Of a stretch of DNA of 64,000 nucleotides, positions 25,133-33,171 are shown piece after piece (within the stretch, counting starts at the first letter, position 1; each line of letters opens with the position of its first letter). The position numbers and the translations under genes were made by a program. The DNA is from Lachnospiraceae bacterium. GTDB taxonomy: Bacteria; Bacillota; Clostridia; Lachnospirales; Lachnospiraceae. The stretch is from positions 124,001 through 188,000 of the forward strand of contig JAFSGE010000056.1 of assembly GCA_017434885.1 (NCBI GenBank). The letters are read 5' to 3'. The notes beneath the pieces are model-generated. The model saw nothing but the letters and a program-made list of their open reading frames with translations. It ran no database searches and was not told the origin of the DNA.

Positions 25133-25327
25133 CTACAACGCAAACAAATCCTGAATCATTACAAACAAATCATAGATATACGGCAATATCCAGGTCAAAA
25201 CTAAAATAAGTCCTGCCAGACTGATTAAAAAGGCATGTTCCTCTCTTCCGCTGTGTTTCAGTATCTGACTTAAAATTGTAATCAAAATTCCCACCGCAGC
25301 TATTTTAAAAATCAGGCTTACTCCCAT
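25133..25327 (-). CDS. spoIIIAC: Stage III sporulation protein AC
   Basis: A 64-residue membrane protein with two helices (IAAVGILITILSQIL, then AFLISLAGLILVLTWILPYI). The length and position between AB and AD identify it as SpoIIIAC. Confidence 0.94.
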   Translation of the reverse strand: MGVSLIFKIAAVGILITILSQILKHSGREEHAFLISLAGLILVLTWILPYIYDLFVMIQDLFAL

Positions 25328-25346
25328 AGTTCCTCCCTCATCAAGT

Positions 25347-25865
25347 CTATAGCAGCAAAATAGACAGTAAGATACCCGCTGCCGTTCCCAGACTCATAAT
25401 TAATTTATTTTTGTCTTTTTCTTCCTTCTCAGTTTGTACAATCCACTTATCCAGCTCATCTATGTAATCACACAGCATCTGCGCTTGTCCTTCTCTGTCT
25501 ATTGCATTTAAAAGTCTTGGGAACCCCAGCATCAGTTCCTTTTGCTCCTTTGTAATAGGTATTCGAAACAATACTGTCTCCATTTCACGAGTCCATATTC
25601 TGCAAAATTCCTCCCCGTCTTCCAAACACATTTGTTCACTGACGCGTTTTAAGGCTTCGCTAAATGGTGTTTTAACCTTACCGGACACCTCTTGCAAAAT
25701 CAGGTCAATGGGAAAGCCTCCGTAATGAATCTGTTTTTGTACCAGAAAAAATATACTGCGCATTTCCTTCAACATCATCAACCTGATTTTCTGTTCTCTG
25801 CACAGGCAAAAAGAAAACCCCACCGCGCCCGTAATCAAAAAACACACTCCGAAAAGTTTAACCAT
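25347..25865 (-). CDS. spoIIIAB: Stage III sporulation protein AB
   Basis: A 172-residue protein with helices at both ends (about 5-20 and 155-172) and a charged helical middle, similar to the type II secretion F domain. It overlaps the end of spoIIIAA by 8 bases, indicating translational coupling. It is believed to work with the AA ATPase. Confidence 0.94.
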   Translation of the reverse strand: MVKLFGVCFLITGAVGFSFCLCREQKIRLMMLKEMRSIFFLVQKQIHYGGFPIDLILQEVSGKVKTPFSEALKRVSEQMCLEDGEEFCRIWTREMETVLFRIPITKEQKELMLGFPRLLNAIDREGQAQMLCDYIDELDKWIVQTEKEEKDKNKLIMSLGTAAGILLSILLL

Positions 25866-26793
25866 ATATCATGTCCCCCTCCGGCTTTTGCACATTTTTG
25901 AGGACACAGATTCCATCTTTCTTTCCAAGGAACGCAATTCTTTCAAACATAGTTCTGTCAATCCCCCGATTTTCTATCTCCTCCGGCGCACTGCCGTGCA
26001 TGGTTGCAATCACCTGACAGCCGCATTGTAAAATACTTAAAATGGCCTGTTTGTCCATACTGCTTCCGATTTCATCCACAGCAATTACTTGCGGTGCCAT
26101 GGAACGTAAAAGCATCATCATCCCCTGTACCTTAGGGCATCCATCCAGAATAACAGTTCTGATTCCCATCCTATTTTCCGGCATTCCCATAAAGCATCCC
26201 GCAATTTCAGATCTCTCATCCACCACCCCCACCTGTTTCCCGGCAGCCCATCTGCTTCCGTCAGAAATCTGTCTGATTAAATCACGAAGCATGGTTGTCT
26301 TCCCGCAGCCGGGCGGCGCCACCAGTAATGTATTACACAATCTGCCTTTTTCATGAATCAGTGGCATCAGCACATCCGCCGCACCGATTACTTCATGTGC
26401 AATACGGATATTCATATAACGGATATATTTCATATTCTTTACTTTTCCGTCTTCCCCTAAAACAACTGCTCCCGCCACACCGATTCTGTGGCCTCCCGGC
26501 ACTGTCAGAAAGCCTTGTCCGATTTCTTCTTCATAGGCGTATCTGGAATAACTGCAGACATGGTCAAGAATCTGTTCCATTTCCCCTACAGACAAATACC
26601 AGCAACTGCCGGCAATAATACTGCTAAATTCTCCCGATACATTCAAAAAATATTCTTTATTGCTACAAATAACTCTTACCGGACCGCCTGCAATCAACCT
26701 GATTTCCTGTAATTCGTCCGCCATTTTTGCAATGACACGAAAACGTTCCCTGATACGACCGGGAAACATTCCGAGAATTTGCTTTTCTTTCAT
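25858..26793 (-). CDS. spoIIIAA: Stage III sporulation protein AA (secretion ATPase)
   Basis: A 311-residue ATPase related to type II/IV secretion ATPases, the motor of the spoIIIA apparatus. Walker A is VAPPGCGKTTMLRDL, an ASP-box-like VVDERSEIAG follows, and Walker B is VIAVDEIGS; STIATMHG-type residues follow (CQVIATMHGSAPEEI). I chose ATG 26793 because AAGGAGG lies five bases upstream; the frame is open to 26811. It is first in the operon, with a possible mother-cell promoter just upstream. Confidence 0.95.
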   Translation of the reverse strand: MKEKQILGMFPGRIRERFRVIAKMADELQEIRLIAGGPVRVICSNKEYFLNVSGEFSSIIAGSCWYLSVGEMEQILDHVCSYSRYAYEEEIGQGFLTVPGGHRIGVAGAVVLGEDGKVKNMKYIRYMNIRIAHEVIGAADVLMPLIHEKGRLCNTLLVAPPGCGKTTMLRDLIRQISDGSRWAAGKQVGVVDERSEIAGCFMGMPENRMGIRTVILDGCPKVQGMMMLLRSMAPQVIAVDEIGSSMDKQAILSILQCGCQVIATMHGSAPEEIENRGIDRTMFERIAFLGKKDGICVLKNVQKPEGDMIYG

Positions 26794-26822
26794 ATCTGCC
26801 TCCTTGTACAACCTTTTATCTC

Positions 26823-26830
26823 AATATATG
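26823..26830 (-). promoter_or_regulatory. Sigma-E-like -10 element before spoIIIAA
   Basis: CATATATT on the minus strand fits the mother-cell sigma-E -10 pattern CATAYAHT. A matching -35 was not found because the upstream bases are the pnp terminator. The spoIIIA operon is under sigma-E in Bacillus. Confidence 0.35.
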
Positions 26831-26842
26831 AAAGAAGACAAA

Positions 26843-26870
26843 AAAAAGAACAGCTTTCGCTGTTCTTTTT
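26843..26870 (-). terminator. Intrinsic terminator of pnp
   Basis: A perfect 12-bp stem (AAAAAGAACAGC / GCTGTTCTTTTT) with a TTTC loop lies 12 bases past the pnp stop. It has a T-run in both directions and isolates pnp from the spoIIIA operon. Confidence 0.92.
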
Positions 26871-26881
26871 AAAAATTTATA

Positions 26882-28972
26882 TTATTGCTGCGCAACATCT
26901 TTCATAGAGAAACTCATTCTGCCCATCTTATCCTTGCCGAGGCATACAACAGTTACCTTGTCGCCAAGTGTAAGAACATCTTCCACATGATTGATTCTTT
27001 CTTTTGCAATCTTGGAGATATGAACCATACCTTCCTTACCGGGTGCAAATTCTACAAATGCACCGAATTCCTTAATGCTTACTACGATACCCTTGAAAAT
27101 CTGTCCTTCCTGATAATCGGTTACGATAGTCTTGATGTATTCGATAGCCTTATCCATCATTGCTGCATCTGTACCGCACACAGAAACCATACCGACATCT
27201 GTGATATCAATCTTAACGCCTGTACGGGCAATAATTTCGTTGATAGTCTTACCACGCTGGCCTACTACATCACCAATCTTTTCAGGGTCAATCTGGATAG
27301 ATACAATCTTAGGTGCATAAGGACCAACTTCCTGTCTGGGTTCTGCGATTGCAGGCTTCATACAGTTGTCCATAATGAAAAGTCTTGCTTCACGGCATCT
27401 TGCGATAGCACCCTCTACAATAGGTCTTGTCAAACCGTGAATCTTAATATCCATCTGAATTGCTGTAATACCTTCTGTTGTACCTGTTACCTTAAAGTCC
27501 ATATCACCAAAGAAGTCTTCAAGACCCTGGATATCTGTAAGAAGTACAAAATCATCATCTGTATCACCTGTTACAAGACCACAGGAGATACCTGCAACCA
27601 TGCTCTTAATCGGAACACCTGCAGCCATCAGGGACATACAGGATGCACAGGTAGAAGCCATGGATGTAGAACCGTTGGATTCAAATGTTTCGGATACGGT
27701 ACGGATTGCATAAGGGAACTCTTCTTCAGAAGGAAGCACGGGAATAAGTGCTCTCTCTGCCAATGCGCCGTGACCGATTTCTCTTCTTCCGGGACCTCTT
27801 GAAGGCTTTGTTTCGCCTACAGAGTAGGAAGGGAAATTATAATGATGCATATAGCGCTTACTTACTTCGTTTTCATCCAAACCGTCAATCTTCTGCTGTT
27901 CGGATAAAGGAGCCAATGTACATACATTGCAAATCTGTGTCTGTCCGCGTGTGAACATTGCACTTCCGTGTACTCTGGGGATTAAATCTACTTCTGCCGC
28001 AAGAGGACGAATCTGTGTAATTTCACGACCGTCGGGACGCTTGTGATCCTTCAAAATCATCTTACGCACAGTCTTCTTCTCATACTGATAAATTGCTTCT
28101 CCTAAAAGAGCAAGCCATTCTTCGTTTTCTGCAAAAGCTTCTTCCAGTCTTGCTGTGATATTCTTAATATTCTCTTCACGAACCTGCTTTTCATCTGTGA
28201 AAACTGCTTCTTCCATTTCTGCGGGAGGAACAATTTCCTTAATGGCAGCGAACAATTCTTCAGGAATTGCACAACTTGTATATTCATGTTTTGCCTTACC
28301 TACTTCTGCAACAATGCTTTCGATAAAGGCAATGATTGTCTGATTGATTTCATGCGCCTTGTAGATTGCTTCAATCATCTTATCTTCAGGTACTTCATTT
28401 GCACCTGCTTCAATCATGATAACCTTTTCCTTGGTAGAAGCAACGGTTAAGTTAAGGTCGCCCACTTTCCACTGCTCCTGGGAAGGGTTCACAATAAATT
28501 CACCATCAATTAATCCCATCTGGGTCATGGCACAGGGACCATCAAAAGGAATATCGGAAATACAGGTTGCAATTGCTGCACCAAGCATTGCCACAAGTTC
28601 AGGACGACATTCAGGGTCCACGCTCATAACCATGTTGTTTAAGGTTACATCATTTCTGTAATCCTTAGGGAAGAGCGGACGCATAGGTCTGTCAATTACA
28701 CGGCTTGTAAGGATTGCATTTTCGGATGCCTTTCCTTCTCTCTTGTTAAATCCGCCGGGAATCTTTCCTACTGCATATAATTTTTCTTCATATTCTACGC
28801 TCAGAGGGAAGAAATCAATTCCGTCTCTGGGCTTATCGGATGCGGTTGCTGTAGATAATACTGTAGTATCACCGTAATGCATAAAAGCACATCCGTTTGC
28901 CTGCTTACCCACTCTGTTTACATCAACACTAAGAGTACGGCCTGCAAGTTCCATGGAAAATGTCTTGTACAT
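26882..28972 (-). CDS. pnp: Polyribonucleotide nucleotidyltransferase (PNPase)
   Basis: A 696-residue phosphorolytic 3'-5' exoribonuclease. Two RNase PH domains (about 10-230 and 310-540, the second with RGQTQICNVCTLAPL and HYNFPSYSVGETKPSRGPG) flank an all-helical linker. A KH domain (VVGQRGKTINEIIARTGVK) and an S1 domain (GQIFKGIVVSIKEFGAFVE) follow. Length and order are normal. It follows rpsO, as in most bacteria, but two hairpins stand between them. Confidence 0.98.
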   Translation of the reverse strand: MYKTFSMELAGRTLSVDVNRVGKQANGCAFMHYGDTTVLSTATASDKPRDGIDFFPLSVEYEEKLYAVGKIPGGFNKREGKASENAILTSRVIDRPMRPLFPKDYRNDVTLNNMVMSVDPECRPELVAMLGAAIATCISDIPFDGPCAMTQMGLIDGEFIVNPSQEQWKVGDLNLTVASTKEKVIMIEAGANEVPEDKMIEAIYKAHEINQTIIAFIESIVAEVGKAKHEYTSCAIPEELFAAIKEIVPPAEMEEAVFTDEKQVREENIKNITARLEEAFAENEEWLALLGEAIYQYEKKTVRKMILKDHKRPDGREITQIRPLAAEVDLIPRVHGSAMFTRGQTQICNVCTLAPLSEQQKIDGLDENEVSKRYMHHYNFPSYSVGETKPSRGPGRREIGHGALAERALIPVLPSEEEFPYAIRTVSETFESNGSTSMASTCASCMSLMAAGVPIKSMVAGISCGLVTGDTDDDFVLLTDIQGLEDFFGDMDFKVTGTTEGITAIQMDIKIHGLTRPIVEGAIARCREARLFIMDNCMKPAIAEPRQEVGPYAPKIVSIQIDPEKIGDVVGQRGKTINEIIARTGVKIDITDVGMVSVCGTDAAMMDKAIEYIKTIVTDYQEGQIFKGIVVSIKEFGAFVEFAPGKEGMVHISKIAKERINHVEDVLTLGDKVTVVCLGKDKMGRMSFSMKDVAQQ

Positions 28973-29058
28973 AATCTCTCTCCTTTTCTATTTACTTATT
29001 TGAAGGAAAGAAGTCTTTTCATACAAAGCTGTTTCTGAGACTTTCTTTTGTCTCTGTC

Positions 29059-29099
29059 AAAAAGCAACATAAACCCTCCGGTTTCAGAACGCTTATGTT
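29059..29099 (-). terminator. Second hairpin between rpsO and pnp
   Basis: AACATAA (29066-29072) pairs with TTATGTT (29093-29099), with an inner AAACC/GGTTT stem, and is followed on the minus strand by GCTTTTT. It lies in the 216-base gap between rpsO and pnp and could terminate or be a processing site. Confidence 0.6.
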
Positions 29100-29148
29100 A
29101 CTTCTTGACCTGCCATGTATGAGACTCTCTCCCTGTTTCCTTTTGAAA

Positions 29149-29182
29149 AGGCGGAGGTCCGAATACATCGTCCGCTCCGCCT
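29149..29182 (-). terminator. Intrinsic terminator just after rpsO
   Basis: AGGCGGAG (29149-29156) pairs with CTCCGCCT (29175-29182). On the minus strand it is followed by TTT. It begins only seven bases after the rpsO stop. Confidence 0.7.
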
Positions 29183-29188
29183 CGTCAA

Positions 29189-29455
29189 TTACTTTCTTAA
29201 ACCTAATCTTTCAATCAAAGCACGGTATCTTTCGATATCTTTCTTCTTCAGATAATCAAGTAAACCACGTCTCTGACCTACCATCTTGAACATACCTCTT
29301 CTGGAATGGTTATCCTTCGGATGTTCCTTTAAATGAGCTGTAAGCTCCTGGATTCTTGCTGTAAGAACTGCAATCTGTACTTCAGGTGAACCTGTATCGT
29401 TTTCGCAGGTTGCATATTCTTTCATGATAGCTGCTTTCTTTTCTTTAGAAATCAT
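29189..29455 (-). CDS. rpsO: 30S ribosomal protein S15
   Basis: An 88-residue S15, starting [20 protein letters not shown] and ending [11 protein letters not shown]. It binds 16S rRNA helices early in assembly. [21 protein letters not shown] is the conserved RNA-binding region. It has the strong site AGGAGG and a structured leader that may serve autoregulation. Confidence 0.98.
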   Translation of the reverse strand: MISKEKKAAIMKEYATCENDTGSPEVQIAVLTARIQELTAHLKEHPKDNHSRRGMFKMVGQRRGLLDYLKKKDIERYRALIERLGLRK

Positions 29456-29480
29456 TTGTTTTTCCTCCTGTTCTTTAACC

Positions 29481-29528
29481 GCCTGAAGCTAAGATGTGGT
29501 CGGAGTGATCCAACGTCCGAGCTTCGGC
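29481..29528 (-). ncRNA. Structured rpsO leader, possible S15 autoregulatory element
   Basis: In the minus-strand leader, GCCGAAGCT (29528-29520) pairs with AGCTTCAGGC (29490-29481) with one bulged A. It encloses a smaller CGGA/TCCG stem. It ends about 25 bases before the S15 start, next to the ribosome site. S15 leaders that repress rpsO are known in Firmicutes. The match to a specific known class was not tested. Confidence 0.5.
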
Positions 29529-29556
29529 TAAATTTCATACCTATTGATAATAACAC

Positions 29557-29584
29557 AAATCCCCCTTTGTGTAAAGAGGGATTT
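29557..29584 (-). terminator. Hairpin after the amino-acid ABC ATPase gene
   Basis: AAATCCC-C-CTTT pairs with AAAG-A-GGGATTT around a GTGT loop, 22 bases past the ATPase stop. On the minus strand only a weak T-run follows. It probably ends the transporter operon before rpsO. Confidence 0.5.
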
Positions 29585-29605
29585 TGCCAACACTTTTCAT
29601 ACTGT

Positions 29606-30328
29606 TTATAGAACTTTTGATAAAAACTCCTGTAATCTGTCACACTTGGGATTTGCAAAAAATTCTGCAGGAGTGTTTTCTTCCATGATGATTCCTTCAT
29701 CCATGAAAAGTACCTTAGTTCCCACTTCCCTTGCAAAGCCCATTTCATGGGTTACCACCACCATGGTCATTCCGGATTCTGCCAGACCTTTCATAACTTC
29801 AAGAACTTCTCCTACCATCTCCGGATCAAGTGCTGAAGTAGGTTCGTCAAAAAGCATTACCTTGGGATTCATGGCAAGGGAACGCACAATAGCGATTCTC
29901 TGCTTCTGCCCTCCGGAAAGTTGACTGGGATATGCGTCTGCCTTTTCTTTCAACCCTACTCTCTCAAGCAGACTCAATGCCGTTTCACAAGCCTGTTCTT
30001 TGTTCATCAGTTTCAGTTTCACAGGTGCTAAGGTAATATTGTCCATAATAGTAAGATTATTAAACAAATTAAAGTTCTGGAACACCATACCCATATGCTG
30101 TCTGACCTTATCAATGTCAGTCTTGGGGTCTGTAATCAACTGACCATCGAACCAGATTTCTCCGCCGGTAGGTACTTCAAGCAAATTCAGGCAACGTAAG
30201 AATGTACTTTTCCCGGAACCCGAAGGTCCTACCACTACAATTTTTTCGCCTTGATGAATATGATAATTCACGCCTCTGAGCACGCGATTGTCTTCAAATG
30301 TTTTGTGCAGGTCTTTAACGATTATCAC
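29606..30328 (-). CDS. Polar amino-acid ABC transporter, ATP-binding protein
   Basis: About 240 residues. Walker A is [14 protein letters not shown], the signature is [15 protein letters not shown] and Walker B is [15 protein letters not shown]; this is the GlnQ-like class. I chose the GTG at 30328 ([13 protein letters not shown]): AGGAGG lies ten bases upstream inside the end of the permease gene, and no site supports the longer frame. It overlaps the permease by 14 bases. Confidence 0.95.
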   Translation of the reverse strand: MIIVKDLHKTFEDNRVLRGVNYHIHQGEKIVVVGPSGSGKSTFLRCLNLLEVPTGGEIWFDGQLITDPKTDIDKVRQHMGMVFQNFNLFNNLTIMDNITLAPVKLKLMNKEQACETALSLLERVGLKEKADAYPSQLSGGQKQRIAIVRSLAMNPKVMLFDEPTSALDPEMVGEVLEVMKGLAESGMTMVVVTHEMGFAREVGTKVLFMDEGIIMEENTPAEFFANPKCDRLQEFLSKVL

Positions 30329-31016
30329 TCTTACGCAACCTCCTCTCAAGCTTCTCAAGCAGTACGGTCAACACCTTAATAATACTAAAATAAATCACTG
30401 CCGCTCCGATTAACGGCATAAATGCTTCATAAGTTCTTGATGTAATCTGATTAGCCGCTCTGGTTAAATCTGTCAGACTGACATAACCTACAATCGCAGT
30501 TTCCTTCAAAAGTACAATAAATTCGTTTCCGATAGGCGGAAGTACATTTTTAATTGCCTGCGGAATGACTATGTACATCATAGTCTGCGCCTTAGACAAG
30601 CCTAAACTTCTGCCGGCCTCCGTCTGTCCCTTGTCAACAGCCAGAATACCTGCACGGACAATTTCTGCCACATAAGCACCACTGTTGATACCAAAAGATA
30701 ACACCGCAACCAACGTTCCGTTGGTGCAGTTTTTCATAATAATAAACCACATAATCAGAAGCTGAAGTACCGAGGGCGTACCTCTGATAATGTCAATGTA
30801 AATATTGGCAATATGCGCCCACACCGTCTTTTTGCCGTTTCTCTTAACAGAAAGCTTCATCAGCGCAACCACGGTACCAATGGCAAGACCAAGTATTGCT
30901 GCAAAAAAAGCAATCTGCAATGTCACTCCAAGTCCATCCAGATATAATTTCCAGCGATCACCTTCCACAAATGCCATATGAAACATTTTACTTATTTTTT
31001 CAAACCACGCCTGCAT
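30315..31016 (-). CDS. Polar amino-acid ABC transporter, permease
   Basis: A 233-residue HisM/GlnP-type membrane protein with about five helices. The conserved EAA motif is [20 protein letters not shown], which docks the ATPase. The start is ATG 31016 ([13 protein letters not shown]), with AAAGGA nine bases upstream; the frame stays open further, but that would run through the upstream hairpin. It forms the transporter with the ATPase and the binding protein. Confidence 0.95.
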   Translation of the reverse strand: MQAWFEKISKMFHMAFVEGDRWKLYLDGLGVTLQIAFFAAILGLAIGTVVALMKLSVKRNGKKTVWAHIANIYIDIIRGTPSVLQLLIMWFIIMKNCTNGTLVAVLSFGINSGAYVAEIVRAGILAVDKGQTEAGRSLGLSKAQTMMYIVIPQAIKNVLPPIGNEFIVLLKETAIVGYVSLTDLTRAANQITSRTYEAFMPLIGAAVIYFSIIKVLTVLLEKLERRLRKSDNR

Positions 31017-31042
31017 AAGCTTCGTTCCTTTCTCCTTATTCA

Positions 31043-31074
31043 AAAAAAGGATAGCATAAATGCTATCCTTTTTT
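31043..31074 (-). terminator. Strong hairpin between binding protein and permease genes
   Basis: A perfect 15-bp stem (31043-31057 with 31060-31074; core GGATAGCAT/ATGCTATCC) with a two-base loop and six T's on both strands. Located between the first and second gene of the transporter operon, it should cut read-through, giving excess binding protein over membrane components. Confidence 0.85.
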
Positions 31075-31105
31075 AACATCAGCCTATATCATTGTACCTC
31101 ATTTT

Positions 31106-31900
31106 TTATTCTGCTTCAATATAAGTTTTTACTAATTCATCAAAGGTTCCGTCAGCTTTCAGTTCTTCAATGGCAGTATTAATCTGCTCTGCAAGTACAG
31201 TATCGCCCTTAGGAAGCGCAATTGCATAGTTTTCAATTTCAAATTCAAACTGTGCACCGTCCACTGCCACTACCTGACCCTCAAATTTGCTTTCAAAAAC
31301 AAGTGCAGGGTTCTTATCGATAATCACACAATCAACCTTACCGTTTACAAGGTCATTAACAGCATCTACAGCCTTATTGTAAGAAGAAACGGTGCTTCCC
31401 GGAATATCTGTCGCAATGAAGTCACCGGTTGTTCCGAGCTGTACACCAATTGTTTTTCCTTCCAAATCTGCAGCTGTTGCAATAGCAGAATCTGCAGGAA
31501 GCACTACATACTGAACAGCTTCATAATAAGGATTGGAGAAATCTACTGTCTCCTTTCTTTCTTCTGTCACAGTCATACCTGCTGCCGCAATATCAATCTT
31601 ACTTCCGATAGAAGTTACCAAAGATGCAAATTCCATATTCTCAATTTTTACTTCCACGCCAAGCTTTTCACCGATTGCTTTCACAAGCGCCATGTCAAAG
31701 CCGTCAGGCTGTCCGTCATCGCCTACATACTCAAAAGGCGGGAACTCAGCGTTGGTACCTACTGTCAATACGCCGTCTGCTAAAGCAGCGCTTGCAACGC
31801 CGTCTGCACTTTCGGTTGTTGCTGCTTCGCTGCCGCCGCAAGCAGTAAGCATGGTCATTGCCATAACTGTTGTTAACAATAATGCTACTAATTTTTTCAT
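31106..31900 (-). CDS. Polar amino-acid ABC transporter, substrate-binding lipoprotein
   Basis: A 264-residue extracellular binding protein. The signal peptide ends in the lipobox LTAC with Cys21. An SBP_bac_3 domain follows (TVGTNAEFPPFEYVGDDG, then GFDMALVKAIGEKLGV and IDIAAAGMTVTEERKETV). The type binds polar amino acids; which one is not clear. Its start has AGGAGG, and a small inverted repeat (AACTGTA/TACAGTT) lies upstream. Confidence 0.95.
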   Translation of the reverse strand: MKKLVALLLTTVMAMTMLTACGGSEAATTESADGVASAALADGVLTVGTNAEFPPFEYVGDDGQPDGFDMALVKAIGEKLGVEVKIENMEFASLVTSIGSKIDIAAAGMTVTEERKETVDFSNPYYEAVQYVVLPADSAIATAADLEGKTIGVQLGTTGDFIATDIPGSTVSSYNKAVDAVNDLVNGKVDCVIIDKNPALVFESKFEGQVVAVDGAQFEFEIENYAIALPKGDTVLAEQINTAIEELKADGTFDELVKTYIEAE

Positions 31901-31988
31901 AACTTTTCCTCCTCAAATGAACTGTATTATTTACAGTTTTTTCAAAACATAGGTAGTCTATCACTTTCCAATGATAAAATCAAGTCAT

Positions 31989-33047
31989 TTACACATCATA
32001 CAAAACCCGTACCATCTTATAGGGAGTTCTGTAATTGTAATTGGATATCTTAATCCCCGTCTTCGGACTGCTGGCATGAATTACCTGTCCGCCACCGATA
32101 TAAATTGCTACATGATTAATGGTTCCGCCCTTAGCATAAAAAATCAAATCGCCGGGCTGTATCTGGGAATACTGAATCTGCGTACCGGCATTTGCCTGCG
32201 TCCGCGATGTACGGGGAAGAGACACTCCATACTTCTTAAACACACTCTGTACAAAGCCGGAACAGTCCGCACCTTTTGTAAGGCTTGTACCACCCCACAC
32301 ATACGGATTTCCCAAAAATTGCTTTGCATACTGACAAATTTCCACACGGATATCAGAAACACCCTGCCCATACAGAAGCTCTGTCATGGTAACTGCGGTA
32401 TTTAAGTCAGCTCTCACTTCCACATAATCAGAAGATACATACACCTCGTCATCATCCAGATATACTTTTACCCATCCATTATCTAAAATTTCTGCAATTT
32501 CAAGGCTTTCTCCCTGCGCCACCTGAGTAACAATTTCCGAATTTGTGTTGGGTTCTTCCCTGACATTTAATGCATCCGCAGATGCCACCGCGGTTGCCGT
32601 TGCCAGTTCTTCTCCTTTTTGCTGTGCCCCAAAGCCGGTCAGCAAATATTCTTCTTTTACGTATCCGTCAACTTTGCCGGATGTGATATGTGCCCATCCG
32701 CCTTCACTGCTTATAATTTCGCAAGCTGCATTTTTAGGCAATTTACCAACCAATTTGCCGGATTCATCAGGCTCTTGCCGGATGTTTAAGTTATTTTCCT
32801 CTACATTACAGATTCCAAGATGCGTATATCCCCATCTGGCACCCTCTGCCTGTTTTGCAATTTCCTTATATTCTTCCTCCGTTAAAACATCCGAAAAGAA
32901 ATCACCGATTCCGGCAGAAAGAAGTTCTTCCGATTCACTTGTATTTGTATTTTCATTCGGAATCTCTGCGGCAATTACCGTTGCAGGTGCCATACAGATG
33001 ACACTGCAGGAAAGAGCGCAAAGTCCAAAATTTATCAGCTTTTTCAA
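31989..33047 (-). CDS. Secreted NlpC/P60 cell-wall peptidase with two SH3 domains
   Basis: A 352-residue exported protein. The signal peptide covers about 1-26. Two bacterial SH3 domains follow (about 80-140 with LNIRQEPDESGKLVGKL, and about 150-210 with LNVREEPNTNSEIVTQV). An NlpC/P60 domain ends the protein, with catalytic Cys in GADCSGFVQS, His in NHVAIYIGG and a third polar residue in VIHASS. It should cut peptidoglycan stem peptides. The first codon is probably TTG at 33047, with GGAGG upstream. It has its own sigma-A promoter. Confidence 0.93.
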   Translation of the reverse strand: MKKLINFGLCALSCSVICMAPATVIAAEIPNENTNTSESEELLSAGIGDFFSDVLTEEEYKEIAKQAEGARWGYTHLGICNVEENNLNIRQEPDESGKLVGKLPKNAACEIISSEGGWAHITSGKVDGYVKEEYLLTGFGAQQKGEELATATAVASADALNVREEPNTNSEIVTQVAQGESLEIAEILDNGWVKVYLDDDEVYVSSDYVEVRADLNTAVTMTELLYGQGVSDIRVEICQYAKQFLGNPYVWGGTSLTKGADCSGFVQSVFKKYGVSLPRTSRTQANAGTQIQYSQIQPGDLIFYAKGGTINHVAIYIGGGQVIHASSPKTGIKISNYNYRTPYKMVRVLYDV

Positions 33048-33089
33048 AACGTTCCTCCAAATATTACAAAATTGTTACAAACCTTTTTC

Positions 33090-33118
33090 ATTATAGCAAG
33101 GAACGGATACTCTGTCAA
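33090..33118 (-). promoter_or_regulatory. Sigma-A promoter of the NlpC/P60 gene
   Basis: Consensus TTGACA (33118-33113), a 17-base spacer and consensus TATAAT (33095-33090) on the minus strand, about 45 bases upstream of the start codon. Confidence 0.85.
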
Positions 33119-33171
33119 TTTTTATCCCGAAGCAACATTTTCCAATCAGTAATTTATCCTATCGCTTTCCT

